DNA from: Apis mellifera
Lineage: Eukaryota; Arthropoda; Insecta; Hymenoptera; Apidae
Assembly: GCF_003254395.2 (NCBI RefSeq)
Contig: NC_037638.1
Coordinates: 23,451,352 to 23,515,351 of the forward strand
Reading direction: 5' to 3'
Length of the DNA: 64,000 nucleotides
Shown here: positions 10,522 to 22,800 of the stretch, one piece after another
Position numbering within the stretch: the stretch's first letter is position 1
Layout of the letters: every line of letters starts with the position of its first letter
The notes under the pieces: generated by a model
Told to the model about the DNA's origin: nothing
The model's input: the letters and a program-made list of their open reading frames with translations, nothing else
Database searches by the model: none
Program-made: the position numbers and the translations under genes

Positions 10522-12793
10522 CAGGACAAAGTTGCAGAATTATAATTGCGAGACGCGAATCTGTAAGGCACGCAACGAGGAGGAAGCCGTAAACGTAGCA
10601 CGAACGAAAGTTCGTTTCATGGTCGAACGTTAGTTGGAGCGATGGCGATCGGGAGTTAAACCGGAAGGACAGAATGGTCATGCGACAAGCGTGAAAGGGA
10701 GAGACTTACCTCGAAATTACGATTACACACGGTTTCGTTACCTGGAACAGAAGTTTGATATACGAGCTTTTCAGAACGAACCTCGCGGCATGCACTCTAA
10801 TTCCGAACGCCGCTTCTCGAACAGCCTTTTCACTGCGCACACGCGGCCTCCCTTCCAAACTACTTGGATTTCATTTGTATATCGTAACATGGCGGTCATC
10901 CAGACCCTCGAAACTTAACTTATTGTTAGACGCAACGCCGCCACTTTTTCGATCAAACATAGTTCAGACGACGCGTTCTTATTTTTATTAATAAAAAATT
11001 TATTCGTTTCTCTTCTTCTCCTCCTTTTCTTTTTCTCCTTTTTTTCAACGCTGATTAAGAGAGGGACGAGGAGCACGATTGTATTATTCCGGAAATGGAA
11101 CGTTTGCATCGTCAAGTGTGGAAGCGGATATAGCTTCCGTTCAAAGTTTGTGCTACGATTTGTCGCGTTTAGTGCGGAGAATTTTTATGGATGTGCTTGG
11201 ACGCACGTATAGCGATGAGAATATATATGGGACGCGTCGTCTGGATTTTATTTCGGGTAAATTTATCCAGATCTTTTTAAAAGTGGATACTGCAAAGAAA
11301 GGATTTTTAAACAAGATTCTTTAACATTAGGATTCTTTTAATTCTTTTATTCATCGCGTCATAAAATTGTAATAAAATTTATTAGGAAAATTTGTTTTTT
11401 CTTTTTTAAGTTAGTTTTTTAACAATACTGAGACCGCATTAGCATTTTTATCGTTCCTCTTCTCTTCAGTTTTGTGCAACGATTTTTAAAATTAAACAAT
11501 TTTTTATTTTCGAAAACGTTTCATGCCAATTCATTCGAGATTGCTTTCATAAACCGTTGAAATCACATCAGCTTTGTTTTTCCGCCAGAAACAGACCATT
11601 AAGGGAACAAAGTTAAAGAAATCCCTAGGCACAGTGTTGTTGTCGACAATGAGGCTACCGTGAAACGTAGTTAAATTCCTTCTAAAAAATTTTATACACG
11701 ACGCGAACATCATAATATAAAATCGGAGCAAATGACTCTTATTTTTGATAAAGCGTACCAGCTTCTTCCAGAAATGTGCTTTTTTTCATACGCGGTTCGG
11801 ATTTTATAACATTTCTTTCCTTTTTTTTCAAACAAAAAGCATGATTCAAAGTTTCTTTTTTCTTTTTTTTTTCTTTGATATCTCGGTACTGAGAATGATG
11901 ATTTGAACACGTGCATCCATACTTTCAGCTCACAAATCTAGAATATGTTTTATATGAAAACATAGAACATAAAACATAATATGTTGAGAGTTACGACGAT
12001 ATTGATTTTCGACGTAAAGATTCCTTCTATTATTCGAGTTACTGGTCCAAGTTTTTATCAGTTTGCTTCCGTATAAAATTTCTTCAACAAGTTAATGAAA
12101 CTTGCGAAACGCAACAGAAGAAATTTTAAACCCGGAAGAAAATCTAATCTCTAGAAAACGTAAATTTATCACTCGACGAGAAGTAAAAAAATCCCCATTT
12201 CAAAATTGAATATCTCGTTCAAACAATTAATCACTCCACCTATTTTATTTCACTTACAAAGATTACGCGAACGACTCATTTTTTTTCCACTCTCCATTTT
12301 TCTAATTTTTTAACAATACCTTAATTCCTTTCCTTTAATTCTAATTTTCAAAGCAATTAATTCATCCCCTAAAGTAAGTGCAAGTGTATGGAACGAGGGA
12401 AACGACTTTAAAAACGACTTTGAATGGAGGAAGGCGAGCGATTTTAAGAAACAAAAGATCGAGATACGTCGTAGTAGATCGACCGGTTGAAAGAAGGGAA
12501 AGGGGGGGAAAGAGAGTGAAACACGCGGAGACTTGGAACGAAGTAAATTAAATAGGTACATTAGTGTTCTGCGGGGACAAAGAGAGAAGGTAAGAGTCGT
12601 GGAAGTTGGATACATTAGTGAATGAGTTACGTTAGCGGTTTGGGATTTAGTTCACTAATCAAGGGAACGAAGAGTGAAGGCTGGGGCAATTGATGTAAAA
12701 GTAGAACTTCCCGGGGACCAATTACGTGGCCGTGGTTAACGTAGAACTTCTCTGTCGTAATCAACGAGGGGATTATGACGCGGGGTTTAAGTA

Positions 12794-13205
12794 TATTACG
12801 CGTGGAATAATTTTCTGACTGAGACCGGATCAACGTTGCACCTGGATCGATCGATCGTGGAGATTCGTGGAAAAATATCGACAGTGGAAATCGATTTTGC
12901 AATTTTCAAGTAAGCGAAAATTTTAACGGATTTTAATCAGTTATTTAATCAGTGAAATTTTTGGAACTTTTTTCTTCGGATTACATCGGATAGGAAACGT
13001 ATTACGCGTGGAATCATTTTCTGAATGGGATGGGATACGATGAAATACGCGTTTCCAAAAAAAATAATAATTTCGATGGAATTTCCGATCGATCAAAATT
13101 TATAATAAATAAAATTTTAATATCAAAATTATCGATGATGTTATAAAATTTGGAATTTTTGGGATTAAGGCGTGGAATAAATGGAACAATTTTTTGATCG
13201 CGATG
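12794..13205. repeat. Degenerate direct repeats of a ~30-nt motif
   Basis: Three related copies: around 12794-12825, 13003-13031 and 13167-13205. The first two share TTACGCGTGGAAT followed by ATTTTCTGA; the third keeps GGCGTGGAATAA and a shifted ATTTTTTGAT. Spacing is about 170-210 nt. Visible by eye; no element family recognised. Confidence 0.6.
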
Positions 13206-16191
13206 GGGAACAAATGTTCGAAAATAAGCAATGGATGAAATTTTAAGTTCGATGGACGGATATTTTTAAACGAGTAAAAATTTCGATGAATTAATTATCG
13301 ATGGTATCGTGAAATTTGGAATTTTTGAAAATACGGTTTTTGAAAATATTTTCCAAATATTTCGAATTTTTATACGATTTACAATTGTACGTGTATAAAA
13401 TAGTAGGGAATGTTGAAATAAATTTCAACTGGATATTTTATAGGATGTGAAATTGGCCGGTTGTCTATATAAATTAAAACTCCTCGATCGAATTAAATTT
13501 TTTCATCGTTTATAAAGTTTATTCTCTTAACTTCAAATTTACGATATTTTAAATATATTTACGTTTCAATTGACATCCACGCTATTATTTCCAGATAATA
13601 AACGAAACTCGTCCATTGAGAATTTACAGACGATGATTTTTTTTTTTTTTTATTCACGTTTAATATTATGCTCGTAGTACACTTTTTATGTAAGAAGTAT
13701 ATAATCAATTAGCTCTTAACAAACTCGTTACGTCGTGAACGCAATGAACGCGATACAGACAATATTTACAGATACGTATGTATATTATACGCGATTGATT
13801 CGCGTGATCAATGTGTCGGTTCTTTCATGCGGGTTTCTTTCTTTCGCAATACCTTTTGTACGTATGTATTTTTTAAAAAAAAAAAAACGATTCCATTCCG
13901 GTGTACACACGTCGACGTTACGCATACACGTGGAAAAAATGAAAAGGAAAGGACGAAGGGAAGAGGAGAATAAAAAGATCGAGAGAGAAATAAAAAAAAA
14001 AAAGAAAAAAATTCATCGTCATTGTGTACATAGCACAATTTCAGAAATGGAATGCACGATCGCGTGCCACGTGGAAGGTATGTTATCGAAAGTTTCGAAT
14101 CTCATCTCGTTTCACCGATCTATCCGCATCAGGAAATTGATGATTTCGGAGTGGTTGGTCTGGCATCTGTGCATGTACGATATTCGCGCGTGTTTACGCC
14201 TTAGGAGAGACGGAAGACGGAAATTAATACTGCTCAGTCCGTTGCGTTCATGAACGCCGATGCAAACAGGCTTTCCATTAACTCCGTTAACCAGCTTAAT
14301 CCCTCGAATAAGTTGGACGCTCGAGAAAGGAACATTGTTGCGTCACCAAATCCATCGAATGAAATTTGCTCTCAACTGGAAGGGATGAGAAAATTTAATT
14401 CAATTTTCAATTATTCTTTTTTATTTTTTTTTTCTTCTTTTTTTTTCTATTTCTTTTTCTTTTTGGAAAGAATTACTCGAACGTTGGATCTCACGTCGAT
14501 CGTAAAGTGTTCAAAAAAAGAATGCATTGAAGATATTTTACGCGAATTGTATTCTGATTTTATCACATAGTTTCAGTATGTGTATTTTATTTGCAGAAAA
14601 GTATTTATATATGATAATGATTTTTAATTAACGTACGGATTTCAAAGGATTAATACCGGGCACGGAATTAATGGATATACGGAGATGTGGATAGACCGAT
14701 GAAATTCTGCGATAACGAGATACTGAAATTCGAATTCTCACGGAATAACGAACGAGGGTATATACGTTTTTTAGTTGATCGAAAAATGTCCAGTTACACT
14801 TGACGCGTCTTTTTTGCTAAAATTAAAAACTCTTTATATCCTTATATCAATCCAAACCCGACTTTATTCCGAAATAATATATAGTATAAATTCTTTGAAA
14901 TTCGAGTAAAAATATAAATTCAACCGGATATTTTTTTTTCTTTCTACGATCAACTGTACATAAAACATAAATGTAAAAAATCGCTTATCCTATCTACATT
15001 CGACGAAACGTATACGACGGACGCTCGCACGCATGGACATGGTTTATCTTACAGCATCGGAATATTTTAAACGAAGACGTATTTTTTTTATGAAAACAAA
15101 TTTTTTTTCCCCTTTCCTATGATACAATCCCAAATAGAGTGGATGGTTTAATTCTGTAAATCTTTAACGATGAGTGTGATTATTTACATTAAACGGGTGT
15201 ACGTCGAACATCGCCATTTAACAGATATTTATACAATTGTATCGATCATCCTCTTTTTTTTTTTTTTTTTTTCATTTCTCCGATGCACGATGTACTTTCT
15301 TTATGAAAATGAACCGCTTATACTTCGACAACAACGAAATCGATTGGATTCAACGTTCCTTTGTTCGCGTTGCATCGATATCGAATCCACGCTATTCGTC
15401 CTTCCTCCCTCCCTCCCTCTCCCTCCCTTTTTTACCATAGTTCTCGCACATTCGTCAAAAAAATTCATTAAATTTGTCGTGCGATATCGTGCGGAAGATA
15501 TCGACGCGTGATTCAATCCCTTTACAATTTTCAATAATGGAATAAATGGCGCAAAGGTAGATTACATCGATCTTTAATATATATTTGGGAAATATATATT
15601 TTACAAGTAATAAATAGAGGGATTTAAATTCATGGAGCGGAAACGAAGGAAGTACAGGTTTCAGGAGAGAAGAAAAAAAGGAAAAAAATATTATCCCGTG
15701 TCGTGTGCTTCGTAATATAATTTAAGCAAAGTGTTGGTTAAAATATGTATTTGACGAGGATTGTTATTCAACAATAGAATTTATCGGCGCGAGCGAGCGT
15801 GGAAAATAATTATCAAGGATACCAACAAACGATGCCATTTCCTCTGCCTCATACCCGTTTCCAATATATATATTAATCTATTTGAAATGAAATGTTTTCG
15901 AATCTCGAAAGCAGTTCAATGGAACATGGAAATATTCGAATATTTCAATTCTGTATGAATTAAGACTCGAACGATAAATTACAAATAAAACGATCGAGAT
16001 TAACGCAAAAATAACCGTTTAAATACCGTTCAATCAAAATGAAACGAATTATCTTCCACGATAAAATTGTATATATCCTCGATTTACAATCTCCCTCCCT
16101 CCTTCCACCCCCACCCCCTTTTTCCCCCTACTTTGTCACAATCGTCCATAAAACAACAAATCAGGAGGAATCATCGTCGTTTCAACTTCGA

Positions 16192-16194
<3 letters not shown>

Positions 16195-16225
<31 letters not shown>
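16195..16225. repeat. (GA)n microsatellite
   Basis: Perfect GA dinucleotide run of about 31 nt. Confidence 0.95.
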
Positions 16226-16228
<3 letters not shown>

Positions 16229-16460
16229 ACACCGCGTTTAGAGTACTCGTCCTCTTCCGTTCACCAGAAGAGACACCCTCTCCTCTCTTGCCACGAGTGG
16301 CGCAACGAAAGACAAAGGATCTCGTAGCTGCTCGTTAATCTTTCCGCTCAAACAGCGCGCGCCGTTGTCTCCCGCACGGTACGATAAATTCCAGCGAGCT
16401 CCAATTAACGACTGAACGATTGTACACTCTATAAAGTATTAGTCGAAGAACTGCCATGCT

Positions 16461-16486
16461 CGTTCGTTCGTTCGTTCGTTCGTTCG
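16461..16486. repeat. (CGTT)n microsatellite
   Basis: Six and a half copies of CGTT in tandem, downstream of the gene B stop codon and so possibly in its 3' UTR. Confidence 0.92.
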
Positions 16487-16733
16487 CGTCACTTGCAAAC
16501 ACAAAGAAGAGAGCGAGAGAGAAAGAGAGAAGAAAAAAAGAAAAAGGAAAAAATGGAGAAGAGAAAGCCAGTCTTGTACCACGCGTGCACACGTGAAAGA
16601 GAAATAGATAAAGGAAAGGGTGGATGGTTTCCATGTCGCGCTGGACTTTTGATTCACGCCTCGTTGGCTTCCCATCGATCGCTTTCACATCGTTCGTCAT
16701 CGAATCCGCGACTCGAAAATTAACTCGATCCTC

Positions 16734-16756
16734 TCCTCCTCCTCCTCCTCCTCCTC
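16734..16756. repeat. (CCT)n microsatellite
   Basis: About eight CCT/CTC units, 16-38 nt downstream of the gene B stop codon, so probably transcribed as (GGA)n in the 3' UTR. Confidence 0.9.
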
Positions 16757-16771
16757 TTCGTGATCCAGGCT

Positions 16772-16966
16772 TCAAGTTAACGGCGCTTTACCGACGAAGT
16801 GTCTGTACTTGTTGCACGCCGGATATTTCCCCTCCTCGGACACGATAGACAGGTTCGATTGCTGCCTCTCGCGGCGGCACAGCGTCTTCTTCGCGGGCTT
16901 TTTCGTCCCGTTCCCGCAGTCCAGCGCGTAACGCAGCTCGCTCGCCATCTCGGAGCACACGGATTT
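16772..16966 (-). CDS. Gene B last exon: cytoplasmic tail and stop
   Basis: 195 nt, 64 codons plus TGA at 16774-16772. KSVCSEMASELRYALDC aligns with gene A's VSFKEELMAEVKFIIKC, then a basic stretch KKPAKKTLCRRER. Acceptor TTCCAG|AAA after a pyrimidine-containing tract; phase 0, joining exon 21802-21957. This exon lies 4.8 kb from the M4 exon, so alternative tails in that gap cannot be excluded. Confidence 0.9.
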   Translation of the reverse strand, partial: KSVCSEMASELRYALDCGNGTKKPAKKTLCRRERQQSNLSIVSEEGKYPACNKYRHFVGKAPLT

Positions 16967-19359
16967 CTGGAAAGTTCCAGCAAACCACCGCTGCATCCTC
17001 TTTATCCTTGCTTCCTTCGCGGAAGGCGTCGTCAGCCATATGCGATGACGCGTGCAAACGTTCGCGGTGTCGAATTTTTTTCTTTTTTTTAGACGAGATT
17101 ATACTTGATTGAAATGCGTCGTTTCGTCAAAATTTTCATATCGACGTGTAACGCTTCGAGTTAGAATTTATATTGAATTATATATATATACATATTGTTG
17201 GTAATTGTTCGTATTATTTAAGTGTGGAGAGGGAAAGGGAATATTATCGTTTAAAGGATATCTTTTTCTCAATCTTCTTTCGAAGAGAGAGGCACGTTCT
17301 ATTGGATCGATTTAGACGGAATTAAAGATGTGGCAGTGAATCAATCGTTGATTTACGTTGAACCATCACCGAACGCATCAATACGTAAAGGGTTAAAGAC
17401 ATGGCAGTCGATCATCGTCCAATATCGTTATAGGTTTATGAATCGTGAATGGAATCGCTATTGAAAATCGAGAGTTGAAGTGTGACTCGGTACGATAGAA
17501 GGAAAATTTCGAATCGGATCGAGAAATCTGTTCGTACGACGCGTCATGGCACGAAGCTGACATTGTCGAGATAAAGAAATAATCCGTTTAAACACATGCA
17601 TGCGACATCGATTAATAATATTATTTTTAATAAAAGCTGTGGATAAGATGAGAAAGAAAGAGTACAAAGGATCAAGCAAAATATGTGGACAGTATGTTTC
17701 TTATTATTATTCGTGCGATCTTTTCAACTCAAATAATTTAATATAACAACAGTTTGCACATTTTTATTTTTAATAAATCTTGAAAAAACGAGACATCCAA
17801 GCTGTAAACAGGCAAAATGAATAGTGATAATCAATTAGAAAAATTCAGTTCGCAAAAAAGGGATAACAAAGAATTGAAAAAATGATTGTAATCACATCAT
17901 ACTTGCGCAACAAGAATTACTTCTTTTTCTTTTTTATCCTTTTCAATTAATAACAGTGAAACGACACCTTAGATGGAAATGGAAACATCTCTCTTTTCAC
18001 GAACTTCTCTGTGATATACATTATTCGTTTAAAATATATATATACATATATAACAACAGGTATAACAACGTTTAAACAAATCAATCGAATCAAAGATAAT
18101 CGCCTCTCATAAAAATTCTGTATACTTTTAATAATTCCATTTCCATCATTGCGGTATATATCGAACGCGACAGAAAAAAGAAAGTATCGTTCGTTCGGGA
18201 AAAAGAAAATATATATATCTCATGCTCTACGATCATCCGTCGATCGGACCAGTGCTGTGACACAACGAGTAGCAGAGATAGAGACAATAGTAGAAAAGAG
18301 TTGCTCACCTCCTGCGTATCCAATGGCGGGAGAGAAAGAGAGGCAAGAAACATTGCGACACAACTAACAATGTCATACTAAACTGTCACACGTCGTGCGC
18401 GTACCCTTTCCAAAACATGTTTAACGTTCTTTAACACCTACGTATCGATTGCGACCACTTTTTTGTGTACTCTTTTCCTATCGTACAAAGTTTTTTTTTT
18501 CTTTCTTTCTTTCTTTCTTTTTTTTTTCTTTATTTTTTTTTCTCTTTTATATACGAATCGAGACATATAGAATTATCGTCTATCGCAATAATCGGAGTTT
18601 ATCCTCAATCACTGGAGGAGTGTGCAGGCTTGTTTCCGGTGTGCATTGGAAAAAAAATTTTCTTATATACACCGCGTAATTCGATATTCAGGCTTTTGCC
18701 GCGTTTTCCCTCATATTTCATATTTTCCGCTTACATCTTTTCATTATTCTCATTTCGTTTTAAGAAATAAGCGTGCACGCTCCCTCGCGAATTCATCGAT
18801 TCATCCTCCTTTGAGCTACGCAATATTTACATACAATAAAATGTTATCAATCTGACGCTATACATTAATTAATCTAAGTCGGTATAAAATCGGTGATTGT
18901 TTCGTGTGTAAATAGTTCGTTACTGTGTAAATAGCACGATGATTCAGTCGCGATCGCGGCGAAGAGTCCATTAGAAAAGGAAAAAAAAAAAAGAAGCCAC
19001 GCCGCGTCTATAATTTTTCTCTATCCTTTCCTTTCTTTTTTTTTTTTGCCCTTTCATTCACAACAATCCGTCCATATAGATACCATTTTTCCATTTCTCG
19101 CTGCGAGGCTTCAAGTCGGTCGTCAATTAATCTAAAAAGGTTTGATATGAGCAAATGGCAAACGCGTTGACCTTTCCAATTTCAATATCTGCACCATTTC
19201 ACCATCGTTAATTAGGGGAGGTTACGGACGAAAAGAAAACGATCTTTCTTTTTTTTTCTCTCCAAATCAAACATTCCTTTCGAACTCTCTTCTCGTTCTT
19301 CTTCTTTCCGTTCTCTTTTCTTTCTCCTTCCTTATCTTTTTGATCTCATTCCTCCTTCG

Positions 19360-19399
<40 letters not shown>

Positions 19400-19765
19400 G
19401 CTTAATGAAATTCCAACGACACCATACGTTATCCGATAATATATATATCGATTGACCAGTGTGTCCCATCGATAACGTTTAGATTGTCGAGATTTTCGAG
19501 ATGGGAGGGGGTTAAGAGAAAAAAACTGGAAAGGTCGAGGATCGTTGCTCCTTCTTTTTTTTTTTGTTTTTTCGTTTTTTTGATTATTTCGTTTCGTTTC
19601 AACTTTTTTTTACAGTTTGTTTCTGTTCTCACACAATTTTCTCGATCACTGGTGGTGGAGTTCCTCCTTAGGTCCGTCGGGTCAGATACGCTTTTCTCGG
19701 GCATAGGAATCAGTTTTGCCTGTTTCTTTCTCTATCGTTTCGTTTCTCACTCTCTTTTTATTTTA

Positions 19766-19800
<35 letters not shown>

Positions 19801-22800
19801 TTTTTTTTTTTATTTTTTGGTTCAAATATCAAACGTATCCCTACAAGTTCGTCCGCTAGTGTAGATCGGTAAAAGCTTCGCAGATCGGTTTCCCCGAGGA
19901 TTTCTGCTTCTAAAACAGAACACGAAAATACTCGGGTAAGATTGCGTTCTCAGGTGATATCTAATCGATTAAGTCGCGTCGAAACATTTCCTTCCCTCTG
20001 GGAGGAGTCAAAAATGAATTTGAAAAAGGATGAAACGTTTCTGTTTCTAATAAACAAAAACTGAATATTATTCAAAATATTATTAAGAATAAAAATAATA
20101 TATAAATAGGCGAAGGATAAATTGGATTCAAAAAATTACTTTTTCTCGAGGCGATCGACAAAGAGACTAACATCCTCGATTCGCGTTCGCGCCCTTTTCT
20201 ATTAGCAATTCAGGGATTCGGGGTTAGAGTATCGCGGCTACTACTCTGCTGCCACTACTCTGAAGTAGCGCGGGCTCCAAAGGAGTACAGCAATACCAGA
20301 CGTTTGCCGGCTGATGGAATTGTTTGCTTACGAGTACACGAGGTCACCGGCGCAAACCTGCATATCCGTATTTGTGGACGAGTCCTTCTCAAATACTTGC
20401 CTGTTTGCCCACCGCTTGAACGTACGCAAACGGCAGCTCGAATACATATTGTAGACACGCGAGATTCCGTACCAGGTTTTCGCGCTCGAGTTTCTACGAA
20501 ACCGTGTCTTAATTTCATCATCATCGGATCCCCTCGAACTTTTCCCCTGCCTTTTTAACCCCTATTCGAATTCTATTCGAATTCTATTCTCGCGATTTCA
20601 TCGTGATTGTGGAAGAAGGCGCTATTGTGAATAACGTGTGAAAATAGACACGATGGGATTTTTTTTTTTTTTTTTTAGGAATAAATTGAAAAAAAATTGA
20701 ACGAAATTTTTTTGTACGTTCTAGCTTTTGAGAAAATCGAGATTGGAAAATTGCGTCGCGATGTTCGTTGGTAAAGTTGAATATGGATGAGTCGAAATAT
20801 AAATATATATATATATTTTTAATCTTTATTATTTTGCAATGTTGAGGTTTTTTTTCACTTTTGCTTTCGTAAAAGGAAAGTTTTACAGGGTTAAATTATA
20901 CATATTTTATATTTATCCGAATTTTATTCCTCGTGTTTCGAATTTCCTCTTTATTTCACGGGAAAATAATAAAATTCTCAAGCGCCCTCAGATCGCTGTG
21001 ATCATTATACGTTCTCACAATTTTCGTTACACGTAATTCATTTAGCCAATAACAATCGCCCATTGAAATATCACGGACACCGTTATAATCGAAATCTTCG
21101 ATACCTATTTATCACACACGAATTGCATTTTCATTTCGTAACCATAAAATACACTCTGCGTAACCCCATTTCTACCCTTCAATTTCCATTTCCTCGAATC
21201 GTAACTCGAATATCCAATTCCAACCGTTCAACTACCTCGGATTCGAATTGGACAACACCATTATCTGATCGTATCATTCCTCGATAAGAAAAAAAAAAAT
21301 AAAAAAAATATATATATATATACATATATACAAACATCATCGAAAACTTCGAAATTTTTCATCAAATTACCTAGATCTATACTAGCATCCAAGAATAATT
21401 ACTCTGGAACAAAAAAATCTTCCCTCCACTTGTCTCGCTATCTTTCTTTATATTCCTTTCATATCAACATGACGAAGAACGGAGGACGGAAACGCGAATT
21501 AACCCAATTATTACGAGAGCCAAATTCGAATAAGAAACACGGAAAATCCTGCTCGATCTCTTCTTCCTCTCCCTGCACACACACACACGTGCGCAACGCG
21601 AGCAAGAAAGACGGATCAGACCCGAGTGGTTTTGTGGGTGCACCGTGACCATTAAAGAGGAACTCCACCATCGCGCGAACATCAACTGATGTATTCGCGC
21701 GGCATATCTGGGTAGATCGCGTCGGGATCGAGATGCGTGTTAGACGACGTTACTTCAGGCGCGATCACGCCCTCTTCGACGTGCTATCTGACCTCACTCA
21801 CCCGTTCCTCGATGGCGACCTTCCGGCTTTTCCAGACGAACTCGCATACCGCGATCACGCAAGCGATCCCCATACCGCCCATCAGCACCACGAACACGCC
21901 GCCGACGTTCGCCAATCCCAGCTCGTTCGCCGTCGAGCTGCTCTTCGAGATATCGTCCTGTTGGCAGAACAGAGATTTTTTTTTTAGTCTTAATTTCAAG
22001 AATTTATAATTATAGCAGTGGAATTTTTTTTAACGAGATAGAGTATATAGGTCGAGAAAGGAAAAAATGGGGAAAGGAGAAAGGAAGGCGACAGTCTTGT
22101 TGAGAGAGGGGGAAAAAAAAAATCCGATTTTTAAAAAACAATCGAGCATTCTAGGGAAACACAGGATTCTAGAGAAATGCCGACGAGACTTTTTCTTCTT
22201 CTTTTAAAAACTAACCGCGCAACTTTACTTTTCAAATCTCCACGAGACGATCTTCAACGAAAAATAAGGGGAGAGATTCTTTTTTTTTTTTTTTTTTTCA
22301 TTCTTCAAACAAGCGGCACAACGAGTTCCATTCCGAGTCATTCCATCCAGAGCCCAGGCTTGGTGGGTCGTTTTGGACGAGAAATTTTGGACGACGAACA
22401 GTCGCGGGAATTCATCCGGAATAATACAGGTAGATAAGAGGCGCGTCGTAGTACCGAGGCCATGATTTAACAATCTTTTCGCTGTCTACCCACTTTTATT
22501 TTTTTGTCGAGGCTCGCACTTGTTGGAATGGGAGACTCGAGGCAAAATGTCGAAATACACACATTCGAGGGGAATTTGGTAAATACGTTTGATCGAGTGC
22601 ATCCCGTGTAAAAGGGAGGATCGTGTTTGCATGCTCACCCTACAAGATCCTCCGCCACGTTTCTCCTTCCACCACCGAGTCTTCAGCAAATGTAACTTGC
22701 CCTCTTCCTGCAGCTTCAGTATGGCTCCGCTTATGGCCGTTCTGTACGGTGAATCTGAAGTTCCAAGGTCGTTTTGAGCAAGTTTTGTTTTTATCGCGGG

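Larger units (their letters stand above)
8073..16771. other. Intergenic region between the two receptor genes
   Basis: About 8.7 kb without recognisable coding sequence. The high-coordinate end must hold the 3' UTR of gene B, and the low-coordinate end the promoter and 5' UTR of gene A. CpG-dense stretches at about 9230-9460 and 9760-10080 are candidate regulatory DNA, but I see no convincing TATA or initiator assignment. Minus-strand AATAAA strings occur (for example near 11350 and 14586), too far from 16772 to assign firmly. Contains an 80-nt all-purine run (10442-10521) and several microsatellites. Confidence 0.6.
16967..21801 (-). other. Gene B intron before the last exon
   Basis: 4.8 kb with no further exon that I recognise. 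Holds (CT)n at 19362-19390, (TA)n at 19765-19800 followed by a T run, and short imperfect repeats of ATTCGAATTCT near 20565-20590. GC-richer sequence at about 20220-20530 has an open minus-strand frame of 89 codons without recognisable homology. Confidence 0.6.

Noticed and set aside
13735..14253. 172-codon open frame on the plus strand
   Set aside because: Lysine/glutamate run from an A-rich tract, no homology, no splice context.
16788..17057. 89-codon open frame over the last exon of gene B
   Set aside because: Shadow frame; the true tail is the SVCSEMASELRY frame that splices from the M4 exon.
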